Source: Lachnospiraceae bacterium | GTDB taxonomy: Bacteria > Bacillota > Clostridia > Lachnospirales > Lachnospiraceae | DNA: 64,000 bases | Reading direction: 5' to 3' | Assembly (NCBI GenBank): GCA_030540075.1 | Contig: JAUNWX010000010.1 | Span: forward strand, 1 to 64,000 | Part shown: in pieces, positions 8,268 to 18,596 of the stretch | Layout: the number at the start of each line of letters is the position of its first letter | Numbering within the stretch: position 1 is the stretch's first letter | Translations under genes and position numbers: made by a program | The notes under the pieces: generated by a model | What the model saw: the letters and a program-made list of their open reading frames with translations, nothing else | Database searches by the model: none | Told to the model about the DNA's origin: nothing

Positions 8268-8298
8268 TTAAAAAAGAGAACACCCGCAGGTGTTCTCT
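8268..8298 (-). terminator. Riboswitch-controlled terminator before thiC
   Basis: AGAGAACACC / GGTGTTCTCT (8298-8289 and 8284-8275) with a 4-base loop, then TTTTTT. It sits between the TPP aptamer and the thiC start, where the expression platform is expected. Confidence 0.88.
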
Positions 8299-8334
8299 CA
8301 GCTTCATAAACGTACAAACGACGTCTCATCCTAA

Positions 8335-8424
8335 GTATTTACCTACGTTGGCATTATCCAAATCAGGTTGCGGGTCGAGATTTCTGAATCTCCTCTCAGC
8401 CGACAGCAGTCAGCTCCCCTCTTT
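8335..8424 (-). promoter_or_regulatory. TPP (thiamine pyrophosphate) riboswitch aptamer
   Basis: The minus strand reads GGGGAGC, then GGCTGAGAGG, then GACCCGCAACCTGATTTGGA followed by TAATGCCAACGTAGG. These are the conserved parts of the TPP/Thi-box aptamer in the right order. Together with the following terminator it predicts thiC shut-off when TPP is plentiful. Confidence 0.95.
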
Positions 8425-8542
8425 TCGTTTTATATCTATTAAATTATAGAACTCCCGTCCGCTGTTGGCAAGGCCAGGAAGAAAAAAGATTACGTCCCAG
8501 AAGATTACGTAAAATTACGTAAGATTCAGCATGGATTCCGTA

Positions 8543-10057
<1,515 letters not shown>

Positions 10058-10112
10058 TCAATGTTTCTGCATGTTTTTCATCACACGCCTTTAGTAATCA
10101 AAGAATTATTCC

Positions 10113-10147
10113 GTACAGTTTTTTGTACAAAATGTGCTATTTGCACA
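10113..10147. promoter_or_regulatory. Two adjacent dyads upstream of glpK (possible operators)
   Basis: GTACA-N6-TGTAC (10113-10128) and TGTGC-TATTT-GCACA (10133-10147) stand side by side in the AT-rich 216-bp gap between alr and glpK. A TTGACA lies further up (minus strand, about 10235), but I cannot pair it with a good -10. Operator function is a guess from symmetry and position. Confidence 0.35.
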
Positions 10148-10255
10148 GAATTTCATGCATTTTACGTCGTTTCCAAGCCGAAACCTCAGATTTCTTTATG
10201 CATTTTTAATAAAAATTGTTTCCATAATCGACATTTGTCAATAAAATATCAATGT

Positions 10256-11440
10256 TTACATCCTGAGCAGCAGCTCCTTCGCGACGACGTCACCGCCCTC
10301 CAGGTAGTAGCGTGGTACGCGCTTGCTGACCGCGCAGATGAGCTCGTAAGGGATAGTGCCGGCGAGCTCAGCGAGCTTCTCGACCGGCTGCTGTGTGCCG
10401 AAGATCTCCACGACACTTCCGACGTCAACATTGGCCTTATCCGTAAGATCGATCATGCACATATCCATGCAGATCTTGCCACGCTGGGCGGCCGGACCAT
10501 CGACGGTCATCAGGCTGCAGCGGTTCGACAGCACACGGAAGAAGCCGTCGGCATAGCCATACGGCACGACGCCGATGCGCTCCTTTTTCGTGGTCGTATA
10601 GATGCCGCCGTAGCTGATGTGCGTGCCGGCAGGATAGATCTTGATCGTGCTGACGGTCGTCTTCAGTGACATGAGCGGCTTGAGGCCGAGCTTCTGTGCG
10701 AACTCGCCGTAGCCGTACAGCAGGAGACCCGGGCGCACCATATCGAGCCAGGTCTCCGGATAATCCACCGTCGCACCGGTGTTGGCGCAGTGCCGGATGG
10801 CGAAACGGTGCCCCCACTTCGCCTCGGCGGCGGCGATCACGTCCGTGAAAAGCTTGAACTGATGCTCGGTGTACGCCCGGCAGTCCTCGCCCGGCTCGTC
10901 GGCCACTGCGAAGTGTGTGAAGATTCCTTCTGCGTCGAGGCCTGGCAGCCGGCACGCCTCCACGATGCCGTCGACACCATGCTGGAAATAATCGCCGTCA
11001 CAGATATAGCCGAGCCGCGACATGCCGGTATCCACCTTGATATGGATCTTCAGCGTACCGCCGTATTTCACCGCCTCTGCACTGTACTCATGCGCCTTCG
11101 CCTCGCAGGTCACGGCCTGCGTGATGTTGAAGCAGATCAGCCGGTCGACCTGCTCCTTCGGCGTGTGCCCGAGAATCAGAATCGGCATCGTGATGCCGTG
11201 GAACCGGAGCTCCATCGCTTCGTCAATGCTGGAGACCGCGAGGTAATCCGCGCCGAGCTTCTGCAGCTTCTTCCCGATATGGACCGAGCCATGGCCGTAA
11301 GCGTCGGCTTTCACCACACCGAGAAACTTTCGTTCACGCCCGATATAGTCCCGGATCGTATGATAATTGTAGCTCAGGGCATCGAGATCGATCTCCGCCC
11401 AGGTTCTCCGAAGTGTTGACGTCATATCTGTAGATTTCAT
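10256..11440 (-). CDS. alr: Alanine racemase
   Basis: This 394-residue fold-type III PLP enzyme makes D-alanine for peptidoglycan. The PLP lysine lies in VVKADAYGHG (Lys 44); TWAEIDLDAL precedes it. ISYGGIYTT in the C-terminal domain holds the second catalytic base (Tyr), and VGSVVEIFG lies near the C-terminus. Start ATG 11440 has AAAGGAGG nine bases upstream; a nearer ATG is out of frame and stops at once. It stands alone between the AbiE module and glpK. Confidence 0.95.
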   Translation of the reverse strand: MKSTDMTSTLRRTWAEIDLDALSYNYHTIRDYIGRERKFLGVVKADAYGHGSVHIGKKLQKLGADYLAVSSIDEAMELRFHGITMPILILGHTPKEQVDRLICFNITQAVTCEAKAHEYSAEAVKYGGTLKIHIKVDTGMSRLGYICDGDYFQHGVDGIVEACRLPGLDAEGIFTHFAVADEPGEDCRAYTEHQFKLFTDVIAAAEAKWGHRFAIRHCANTGATVDYPETWLDMVRPGLLLYGYGEFAQKLGLKPLMSLKTTVSTIKIYPAGTHISYGGIYTTTKKERIGVVPYGYADGFFRVLSNRCSLMTVDGPAAQRGKICMDMCMIDLTDKANVDVGSVVEIFGTQQPVEKLAELAGTIPYELICAVSKRVPRYYLEGGDVVAKELLLRM

Positions 11441-11586
11441 CGCATGCAGCCTCCTTTGATACTCTAGTTATACCATGCTTTCAGCGGGTGAAACATTGAA
11501 ATACTGCATGTTAAAATCCCATTGCAGGTTCAGTAATTTCATCAAGCAAGCACTTAGAATCTGCGATTATAACGCAAGTATACTAA

Positions 11587-11630
11587 AGCCGTCGCATGGC
11601 TGGATTTCATCATCCGGTCATACGACGGCT
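11587..11630. repeat. 44-bp hairpin repeat, copy 1
   Basis: AGCCGTCG...CGACGGCT form an 8-bp stem that continues imperfectly inward (ATG/CAT, CTGGAT/ATCCGG). A 43-of-44 identical copy lies at 13960-14003. Both are in the same orientation and shortly downstream of the stop codon of a minus-strand gene. No strong T-tract follows, so it is a repeat element or a weak terminator. Confidence 0.8.
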
Positions 11631-11693
11631 ATCTACTGCATTTTTCGTAACAGTTCCGCTCCTGACTAACCGCAAGTTTTATTTTCAGACACC

Positions 11694-12638
11694 TTATTCA
11701 TCTATTGAAGCAAACACGTGACTGATATATTCAAATGCCTGAACTGCTTTTGCGAAGCTTTGTCGTTCGGATGTATAAAGCAGATCTTCGTGTAGTGTTT
11801 CATATCTTCCACGGATTTCATCGTCAAAATACTGTTTCCAGCTTTCAAAAGCATATGCCTCCAACGGATCATATTTTTCGGACACGTTGCGTTTCTGAAG
11901 ATAAAAGCTGTCCGTTTCTTTTGTAAGCTTCAGAAGTTGCTTCAGCTGCTCCGTATTCTTCAGAAAATCCTGGATATCACTACGATCTAGAAGAACCGTG
12001 ACATCGTATATGTGACGCACTTTTCTTGGAAGGGTTCCGCAAATTGCATGCCGTTTAACTGACATCACCTTATCAAGAAATGTTCGTGTGATATCAAGAG
12101 TATTTACCTGGACTTCCTGCAACCCAAATTCAGTCACGGCATCCTGCATACCTTTTTCTTCGAGATATTCCTGAATATACGTCTTCATGCTTCTCTTCGA
12201 AAATGGATCCGGGCGAACGCTGGAGCCGATTTCCAGCTTAACCCTGCAGTTTTCTCTGTTTTCGTTTTCGGGCCATACATATGCGCTTTTGTTTCGGTCG
12301 TTACGCTCAGCCTCGATTTTTCCCATTAAAAATCCCTTTGATATAGCATCCTCAATCCGTTTCAAGGTTCTACTGTATTTCTTATTATTCATGTCCTCTA
12401 CAGGTATGAATGTTAGATCGATATCCTCCGAAAAACGATTTATAGATCCCGGATAACATTTACTGAGCGAGGTTCCACCCTTAAATACACATGTTTCGGC
12501 GTATTCGCTGTTTTGAAGGTTTTGCATCAGCAGAACAATATAGTAGTCTCTGCGAACCGCATCCGCAGGAACTCCAATATAATCTGCCACGATAGCAATC
12601 AGCTCTTCGAAATCTTCTCTATGTTCATGCAGATTCAT
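11694..12638 (-). CDS. AbiEii/AbiGii-type nucleotidyltransferase toxin
   Basis: The product has 314 residues. The N-terminal half shows the nucleotidyltransferase signature of AbiEii toxins: CVFKGGTSLSKCYPGS followed by RFSEDIDLTF (about residues 50-75), the acidic pair binding metal. In the family it acts as the toxin of a type IV system, modifying tRNA or using NTPs, and blocks growth on phage infection. The start at 12638 has GGAGG six bases upstream and overlaps the antitoxin gene by 14 bp, so expression is coupled. Confidence 0.85.
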   Translation of the reverse strand: MNLHEHREDFEELIAIVADYIGVPADAVRRDYYIVLLMQNLQNSEYAETCVFKGGTSLSKCYPGSINRFSEDIDLTFIPVEDMNNKKYSRTLKRIEDAISKGFLMGKIEAERNDRNKSAYVWPENENRENCRVKLEIGSSVRPDPFSKRSMKTYIQEYLEEKGMQDAVTEFGLQEVQVNTLDITRTFLDKVMSVKRHAICGTLPRKVRHIYDVTVLLDRSDIQDFLKNTEQLKQLLKLTKETDSFYLQKRNVSEKYDPLEAYAFESWKQYFDDEIRGRYETLHEDLLYTSERQSFAKAVQAFEYISHVFASIDE

Positions 12639-13320
12639 AGAATTCCTCCATTTCCGGTATCGCATATGACGAAAGTGTTGACAGGAACCGATGCAATGAG
12701 TTTTCTACACCGAAGTAATTCAGGAAGCGTTGCAGAAATGCAATCGTAGATTTCTTATACTTCCGATTTTTCAGAACTGACACGGTAGCTTCATCCGAGT
12801 AGTTCATTGCAAATTCTCTCATATATGCGGCCAATGCAGGCTTCCGTATATCTTCAATGGACTTATAATTCTGAAGAATTTCCATAGTTTCAATGACCGG
12901 AATCGTATCCTTCGTCAAGGCAATCTCACTGTTCATGACGCATACATTCTGAATCGTCTTCTTCTGCTCCGAAATGGCGGAGGAAAGGACCTCCACCCGT
13001 TTACTGATCTGTGTTGTTAATCCTTTTTGATTGTACAGTCTGTACCCGATGACGATCCCTCGTTCACCGTACGTATAGTGACCGACGATTTCTTTTTCAC
13101 TGATTGGAACAGCTCCAAAGCGTGATTTCTTAGGTCGATAATAAAGCCCCTTGGTAAGATGCACCAGAGAGCCTTGTCTGCGCATTCTTTCCAGCGTCTT
13201 ATAATAGGTCATTTCAGGAACCGTGCTGAATGATTTCTGATATAAAGCACTGACTTCCAAAATTCTGTTTTCCGGCTCCTGTTCAATTACAGTCTCGATA
13301 TATTTTGCATAGCTGCTCAT
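12625..13320 (-). CDS. DUF6088 / AbiEi-like antitoxin
   Basis: This 231-residue protein has an N-terminal winged-helix region (TYYKTLERMRRQGSLVHLTK, then GLYYRP) and a C-terminal domain with VLSSAISEQKKTIQN. This matches the antitoxin/regulator that precedes AbiEii-type toxins. It is the first gene of the pair, behind a good promoter, consistent with autoregulation. Start ATG 13320, with GGGAGG upstream. Confidence 0.8.
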   Translation of the reverse strand: MSSYAKYIETVIEQEPENRILEVSALYQKSFSTVPEMTYYKTLERMRRQGSLVHLTKGLYYRPKKSRFGAVPISEKEIVGHYTYGERGIVIGYRLYNQKGLTTQISKRVEVLSSAISEQKKTIQNVCVMNSEIALTKDTIPVIETMEILQNYKSIEDIRKPALAAYMREFAMNYSDEATVSVLKNRKYKKSTIAFLQRFLNYFGVENSLHRFLSTLSSYAIPEMEEFYESA

Positions 13321-13340
13321 TCGGCACCTCCCTTAATATA

Positions 13341-13368
13341 AATATATGTCCAACCGGAAAATTGTCAA
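13341..13368 (-). promoter_or_regulatory. Promoter of the AbiE-type pair
   Basis: Minus strand: TTGACA (13368-13363), 16-bp spacer, TATATT (13346-13341), very close to the antitoxin start. The AT-rich repeat TATATTTATATT could also serve as -10 one turn later. Confidence 0.65.
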
Positions 13369-13380
13369 GTAGAATTCGTT

Positions 13381-13800
13381 TTTACTTGAATACATTGAGA
13401 TTACTACTGTAACGATTCAACCGTGTGTATTTCTTGATATACAGATGTTTTTTGGGGTGTCTACCGAGGCGCCTCTTTTGTTTGACTGCCCACCCCAGTG
13501 TACATCTTTTATCTACTTACATATCGGCCCCGCCCCATGCAGGCAAACAAAAATCGGCGCCTGTTTTCGTCCGAGCGGGTGATGCTGTATCAAAACAGCC
13601 CAAAATGAAAATGATGCTAACGGTTAAAGCAGATCTGGAGGTCATGATGCTGCATCAAATCGGCAGAAAATGAAGATGATTCCAACAAAAATAAAACTGG
13701 ATTGAAGAGTGTTGTTGGCATCAAGGAAGAATTCTCCTCAGATGATGCAGCATTTTTCTAAAACCACCCAGGCATCATCATAAGACTTCCGATTAGCCAG
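13381..13800. other. Gene-free accessory gap with a decayed 41-bp direct repeat
   Basis: No convincing gene on either strand. Two 41-bp copies with about eight differences start GATGCTG(T/C)ATCAAA at 13581-13621 and 13646-13686, exactly 65 bp apart. They look like the remains of a duplicated sequence. Nothing else is recognisable. Confidence 0.5.
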
Positions 13801-13898
13801 AAGTTTGAGGGCTCCTCATGAGCGAGGGGTGGGACCAAAACGCACAGCTATCCGTGAATCCTATGGGGGGTGGGCGAATGAGGAGCAGCCTCAAACTT
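13801..13898. repeat. 98-bp inverted-repeat element (structured RNA or MITE-like)
   Basis: AAGTTTGAGG-GCTCCTCAT (13801-13819) pairs with ATGAGGAGC-AG-CCTCAAACTT (13878-13898) in a stem of about 19 bp with a two-base bulge. The loop of some 58 nt is rich in GGGGTGGG-type runs. It has no ORF and no terminator tract. Confidence 0.55.
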
Positions 13899-13959
13899 CC
13901 CAAGGCAGCCAAGGGGGGTCTGAACCGTTACTTACTACTTGCTTTAAGACATTTTATTA

Positions 13960-14003
13960 AGCCGCCGCATGGCTGGATTTCATCATCCGGTCATACGACG
14001 GCT
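13960..14003. repeat. 44-bp hairpin repeat, copy 2
   Basis: Differs from the copy at 11587-11630 by one base (AGCCGCCG instead of AGCCGTCG). It lies 33 bp downstream of the epimerase stop codon. Confidence 0.8.
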
Positions 14004-14035
14004 TTACATATTACGGTGCTATTCTTTTATGCTTC

Positions 14036-14908
14036 TTAAATGCTGATCGACCAGTTGTTCGTATAGGTCTGCTCCGGCTCCACAGTGATGAAGTCCGGCT
14101 TCGTCTCGAACTCGTCGATGACGCCGTCGGTCGATGGGAGTGACGACCATGGCTCGATGCAGACGAACGGGGCGTCGGTCTCCGGCGCGTGCCAGATGCC
14201 GAGGTACGGCATGTCCGGGAAGGCCACGGTGACCTTCTTCTCGTCCTTCTTCGAGCCCAGCGTGACCGTATGCGGCATATCCTTCAGGATGATCGCGTCG
14301 TGGTCAAACAGGCTGTGCTGCAGCGGCAGATAGCGGTCTTCCTCCAGTGCGTAGTCATGCATGTCCCCGCTGATCGTATAGCGCTCGGTGAGCTCCATCT
14401 GCTTCGGAATCGATGTCTCATGGAAGTCGAGCCGGTAGTCCTCGAAGCGGAGCGCCGGGTTCAGCGGCACATTGAAGCCCGGGTGGATGCCGTAACCGAA
14501 ACGCATCGTGCGCGTGTCGCAGTTCCGAACCTGGAACTTCACGCTCAGCGTTTTTCCAAATAAAGTATAGAAGATATCCACGGTCCACGCGCGATCGTAA
14601 AGCTGCCGCGTCGACGAATCCGACTGAAGCTGGAGATGCAGGGAAACATCGCTCTCCTCCACCTTCGTAAGCTCATAGTCCCTGAGGAAGCCGTGCTGCC
14701 CCATCTCATGCAGCGCACCATCCATACTATACTGATTATTCGTGAGCCGCCCGATGCACGGGAACAGCTGCGGCGCATGCCGCTTCCAGTACCTTGCATC
14801 TCCGATCCAGATGTACTCCGTCTGCTCCGCATCCCGCAGGGACACCAGCTCGCCACCCTTACTCGACACCTGCACTTCCATCTCACTGTTCCTAAGTGTA
14901 TAAATCAT
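14036..14908 (-). CDS. Aldose 1-epimerase family protein (LacX-like)
   Basis: This 290-residue galactose-mutarotase-fold protein contains WKRHAPQLFPCIGRL and GQHGFLRDYEL (substrate-binding His), FGYGIHPGFNVPL (second His) and the late acidic CIEPWSSLPST. This pattern is typical of LacX-like sugar epimerases acting on phosphorylated or free aldoses. The ATG at 14908 has GGAG eight bases upstream; three in-frame GTG codons precede it. It stands alone, so the substrate cannot be inferred. Confidence 0.85.
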   Translation of the reverse strand: MIYTLRNSEMEVQVSSKGGELVSLRDAEQTEYIWIGDARYWKRHAPQLFPCIGRLTNNQYSMDGALHEMGQHGFLRDYELTKVEESDVSLHLQLQSDSSTRQLYDRAWTVDIFYTLFGKTLSVKFQVRNCDTRTMRFGYGIHPGFNVPLNPALRFEDYRLDFHETSIPKQMELTERYTISGDMHDYALEEDRYLPLQHSLFDHDAIILKDMPHTVTLGSKKDEKKVTVAFPDMPYLGIWHAPETDAPFVCIEPWSSLPSTDGVIDEFETKPDFITVEPEQTYTNNWSISI

Positions 14909-15141
14909 CACCACCACTCCTTTTCACGCGCACGACTTGCATCCGCAAAATCGTCATATAATTAACGATATAACTATATCCTATTCTCTAATAGAAAGAA
15001 ATAGAGTAAGCGAATTAGCCATGGTTTTAATCACACTGTACACCCTGGTGTCGCGACGATATTTTGCCCGGCTGAGTTTTTAGAACAAAAATTTTCAGAT
15101 GGCAAAAACCTCGCGACGCCTTGAAAATCCTGGAGGTAAAC

Positions 15142-15586
15142 CGCTCAATATAGTGATTACAAAATCCACGTATTTGAGATTGCGTTTATGGACAAGGAGG
15201 AGGTAGACTTATTTCAGAGTGATTTCCGGGCCGTGGCGGAATATTTCGTGCAGAAGCAGGAAAATGGAGATTACAAGCCTAGACCGCAGGATTTGAAGCA
15301 CGTGCAGGAAACGCTGCAGCTGCTTAGTGTCATGACTAACGACCATCGGCTTGAAGAGGTTTATAATGAAGCATCGGATGCTCAGAAGGGAGAGATGCGA
15401 AATATGTGTGAGATTCTGGATAAGATTGAAAACAGAGGAATAGCCAAAGGAAATGCGGAAGGAAAGGAACAGATGGCGGATCTCATGAAAATCCTGCTTA
15501 CTGAGAATCGCATCGAAGATGCGAAGCGTGCGGCGGAGGATCCGGCATATTGCGATGAACTGATGAAGCAGTATGGAATTGTGTGA
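15142..15586 (+). pseudogene. C-terminal remnant of an Rpn-family / PD-(D/E)XK nuclease transposase
   Basis: From about 15142 the frame reads DYKIHVFEIAFMDKEEVDLF, then FRAVAEYFVQ, LKHVQETLQLLSVMT and a Glu/Lys-rich tail with ENRGIAKGNAEGKEQ. This is the C-terminal half of the Rpn-type PDDEXK family abundant in Lachnospiraceae. An in-frame stop lies just before 15142, and no nuclease core (the conserved D...E-x-K part) is present upstream. The ATG at 15188 has no good ribosome binding site of its own. It is probably a dead fragment. Confidence 0.7.
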
Positions 15587-15620
15587 AAAGCTACGTGGTT
15601 TGTCTTTTTTTCGTTCCGTT

Positions 15621-15652
15621 AAATGAAAGAGCCCGGCCGGGCTCTTTCATTT
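15621..15652. terminator. Bidirectional terminator, 32-bp perfect palindrome
   Basis: AAATGAAAGAGCCCGG / CCGGGCTCTTTCATTT: a 16-bp perfect dyad directly after the Rpn remnant. T-rich sequence lies on both sides. Confidence 0.7.
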
Positions 15653-15671
15653 CCAAGTCATCCATGTCTTT

Positions 15672-15799
15672 CGATTGGCAATTTCAAAATAATTGTGAAT
15701 ATACGATTGGCAAATTCCAAATATGTTCCTATTTTCGGTTGGCAATTTCGAAATAATTGCGAATATACGATTGGCAAATTCCAAACTTGATGATAATCT
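15672..15799. repeat. Four 32-bp iterons upstream of the AAA ATPase gene
   Basis: Four units of exactly 32 bp start at 15672, 15704, 15736 and 15768, each opening CG(A/G)TTGGCAA(A/T)TTC. They alternate as A-B-A'-B', so a 64-bp unit has been duplicated. TTGGCAAATTCCAA is nearly a palindrome. They end 48 bp before the ATPase start, a natural place for operators or for cooperative protein binding. Confidence 0.8.
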
Positions 15800-15846
15800 T
15801 AGATAGATAAAGCCGGCTACAGTCATTCTGTAAGGAGGTGAAGAAG

Positions 15847-17157
15847 TTGTACATTAATAGAGCAATAGATCATATACTTCTTGACTGGAAAAATTCCGAT
15901 CGGCACAAGCCCTTGATTCTTCGCGGAGTGCGGCAGTGTGGAAAAACTTCTGCTGTTCGACATTTATCTCAGCAGTTCGGTGATTACATTGAATTGAATC
16001 TGGAGAAAGAACCGGATATAGGAAAAATATTTGAAGGTGATCTCAATATCAACAAAATCATCAATCGCCTCGAATTACATTTTTCGAAGAGAATAAGCTC
16101 TGATACCTTGCTGTTTATCGATGAAATCCAGGAATGTCCTCGAGCCATTACTGCCCTTCGCTATTTTTACGAAGATAAGCCGGAATTGTATGTAATTGCT
16201 GCAGGTTCTCTGCTGGAATTTGTTCTGGACGGTGAAAAGAACGATAAACCAGTTGACTTTCCGGTAGGAAGAGTCAGAAGCATATTCATGTATCCATTTT
16301 CTTTCACAGAATTTCTTCATGGCACTGGAAAGGAAATCTTAGCCGATTATCTGAAGCATACCGACTTTTCCGAAACGCCAAACGATGCTCATAAGGAACT
16401 TCTGGAGGAGTACAAAATATTTCTGACCGTTGGCGGCATGCCTGAAGCCGTAAGAGAGTATGCAGAAACCGGAAGCATCCAGGCCTGCCAGCAGATTCAC
16501 AGAGATATTATCCTGAATTTCAAGGACGATTTTAATAAATACAGCAGAAACGTTTCTCCGGAAATCATACGAAAAGTATTTGATTATGCTACTCATCATG
16601 TATGCAGTCAGACGAAATCTTCCTCTGCCGTCACAGGCGTGAGTGCTTATTATTTTGATTTATGCATAGACCTGCTGAAAAAAGCAGGTCTGGTATTTCC
16701 TGTGAAGGCCTCTGCCTGCGACGCCATACCGCTCGGAGTATCTGAAAAGGAGACCAATAAAAAGCTGTTGCTGTTTGACTCCGGCGTTTATCTGACCGAA
16801 TGTGGGCTTGATGCCGGAGGTATTCTTGGTGCCGAAATTTATGACGACATGAATAAAGGCGACGTCGTCGAGATGGAAACCGGCCTTGAATTCATCAAAG
16901 CTGGAAGTCCCTATTCTGAGCCAGGGCTGTTTTACTGGTATAGAAGCGGTGCAAATGCAGAAATTGATTACGCCATCGTTCGAAACGGTCAGATCATTCC
17001 AGTCGAAGTCAAATCATCCGGAAAGGGAAGTATGCAAAGCCTGCACTGTTTTCTGGATGCACATAAATCACCATATGGCATTCGAATCTCCCTGGAAGAT
17101 TTCAGCGAATATGAAAATATACGCGTCTTTCCGGTCTACGCTGTGAGCAGAATATAA
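15847..17157 (+). CDS. AAA-family ATPase with DUF4143 domain
   Basis: The product has about 436 residues. Walker A lies in LRGVRQCGKTS and Walker B in TLLFIDEIQ; EFLHGTG and KDDFNKY lie between. The C-terminal DUF4143 part carries EIDYAIVRNGQIIPVEVKSS, a PD-(D/E)XK-like metal core. Such proteins are common, poorly understood accessory ATPases. A TTG at 15847 with AAGGAGG eight bases upstream fits best; the GTG three codons earlier lies inside the Shine-Dalgarno sequence. A related gene is at 26894-28195. The iterons in front suggest tight regulation. Confidence 0.85.
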   Translation: MYINRAIDHILLDWKNSDRHKPLILRGVRQCGKTSAVRHLSQQFGDYIELNLEKEPDIGKIFEGDLNINKIINRLELHFSKRISSDTLLFIDEIQECPRAITALRYFYEDKPELYVIAAGSLLEFVLDGEKNDKPVDFPVGRVRSIFMYPFSFTEFLHGTGKEILADYLKHTDFSETPNDAHKELLEEYKIFLTVGGMPEAVREYAETGSIQACQQIHRDIILNFKDDFNKYSRNVSPEIIRKVFDYATHHVCSQTKSSSAVTGVSAYYFDLCIDLLKKAGLVFPVKASACDAIPLGVSEKETNKKLLLFDSGVYLTECGLDAGGILGAEIYDDMNKGDVVEMETGLEFIKAGSPYSEPGLFYWYRSGANAEIDYAIVRNGQIIPVEVKSSGKGSMQSLHCFLDAHKSPYGIRISLEDFSEYENIRVFPVYAVSRI

Positions 17158-17294
17158 CCCCACTGCCTGCACCGCCATCCCACCACTTCCGCAAAGCGAA
17201 AATTATGAAGCCCTTAATGGCATCCCGTCATAAACCCGCGGATTTGTGAAATGAACTCATGCCTACGATTTCACTTGGCGAGATCAATATCAAA

Positions 17295-17330
17295 TAAAAA
17301 AAACTCAGCCGGGGCTTCTGCCCCGGCTGA
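17295..17330. terminator. Terminator of the pilus operon (bidirectional)
   Basis: TCAGCCGGGGC / GCCCCGGCTGA, an 11-bp perfect stem (17305-17315, 17320-17330) with a 4-base loop. On the minus strand it is followed by an eight-T tract. Confidence 0.9.
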
Positions 17331-17354
17331 CTTCATTTTCGCTTCTTCCGCGTA

Positions 17355-18596
17355 TCACACTTCGTGTGCATTTCTCTTTTTCTTCTTATAGGTCACGCCC
17401 CATGCGGCGAGGAGTACGACGGCTCCGCCGAATACGGCGCCATAGGTGCGCATGCTGCTTTCGTCACCGGTCTTTGCTCTGCGGGATGCGCCGAGGACTC
17501 TGCCGACCGGCGTATCTGCGAGCTTGTCTCGTACAGCACCGAGAACTCGTCCTACTTCACCTTCCGGCTCTACGCTCGGCTGTCCGGTCGGGCCGTTCGG
17601 ATCCGTGCTCGGATCGCCCTTCGGGCCGCCGCCAGAGGAAGATCCTCCGCCACCGCCGCTGCTCTTCCGGTAGCTGTTCTTAAACTCGATGGTGCTCACT
17701 TCCGTACCATTCTTCGTGATGGTCTTCTGTGCCTCGAGCTTGTCGTCTGCATTCCGGATGACGTTGACGGTCATCGTGTAAACGGAGTCATCATAGGTCC
17801 AGCGGGAATTGCTTCCGGCCTTCTCGGTAAAGGTATAAACATACGGACCGCCCACCGTTGTGTAGCTGATCTCGCCGAACTCGATCTCACCTGCGCCCGC
17901 CGTTACGGTCTTCGGCGTGCCTGCTGCAGTGCCCGCCGGCATTGGCGCGTCGGCACTCGGCGTCATCACGAACTCGAACTTCTCGTCACTCGTGATGCTG
18001 TTGCCGTACTGGTCGGTGATGACCTTGCGCACCGGTGGATCCAGCTTCGCGGTCGACAGCTTCCAGGTCTTCGGCATCGCCTTCACTTCATACTCATAAC
18101 CACCCTCGACGGCTTCCGGCATGATCACCAGGAACGGGCTGAAGCTGTGCCATGCGACATGCACGGTCTTCTGCTTCACGAGGTACAGTCCGATCTCGAG
18201 ATCGCCGACTGTCTCGCCCGATGTGATGTCATCCTTCAGCGCGGTGATGCCGTGATCCTCCGCGTATTTTGCGAGCGTCTTCGGCAGCTCCGCCGAGTTG
18301 AGGCTCTCGCGATCGATCGTCACACCGCTGCCAGCGAAGTCCGTCGCCAGGGTGAACTCTGTAACGGAGCTTCCATCGACCACATCACCGACACGGTACA
18401 GCGTATAGGTCCCGGCCTCGTCAGTGTCGACTGCTGCGCCCTTATGATCCTGGTCACCCGGCGTAATCGTGATGCTTCCGAGCTTCGCCTGGCTATAGCT
18501 CTCGACAGACGCAAAGGCTGTTACTGTCTGCATCGCGAGAAGTGCCACTGTCGTGATTCCCATCAGCCATTTTTTAATTCGTCTTGTTTTCATCAT
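17355..18596 (-). CDS. Minor/basal pilin with FctA-like domain and sorting signal
   Basis: The product has 413 residues: signal peptide (about 1-29, ending AFA), a first domain with GTYTLYRVGDVVDG, an FctA/Spy0128-like isopeptide domain (about 190-315, KFEFVMTPSADAPM to STIEFKNSY), a Gly/Ser/Pro-rich stalk, and a C-terminal sorting region AKTGDESS, hydrophobic helix, KKKKR. The sorting pentapeptide is not LPxTG. The start at 18596 (GGGTGA upstream) overlaps the sortase gene by 23 bp. As the last gene of the operon it probably encodes the cell-wall anchor or accessory pilin. Confidence 0.82.
   Translation of the reverse strand: MMKTRRIKKWLMGITTVALLAMQTVTAFASVESYSQAKLGSITITPGDQDHKGAAVDTDEAGTYTLYRVGDVVDGSSVTEFTLATDFAGSGVTIDRESLNSAELPKTLAKYAEDHGITALKDDITSGETVGDLEIGLYLVKQKTVHVAWHSFSPFLVIMPEAVEGGYEYEVKAMPKTWKLSTAKLDPPVRKVITDQYGNSITSDEKFEFVMTPSADAPMPAGTAAGTPKTVTAGAGEIEFGEISYTTVGGPYVYTFTEKAGSNSRWTYDDSVYTMTVNVIRNADDKLEAQKTITKNGTEVSTIEFKNSYRKSSGGGGGSSSGGGPKGDPSTDPNGPTGQPSVEPEGEVGRVLGAVRDKLADTPVGRVLGASRRAKTGDESSMRTYGAVFGGAVVLLAAWGVTYKKKKRNAHEV

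Noticed and set aside
8487..8520. Triple GATTACGT/ATTACGT repeat after glpK as terminator
   Set aside because: The repeats are direct rather than inverted and no stem with T-tract forms.
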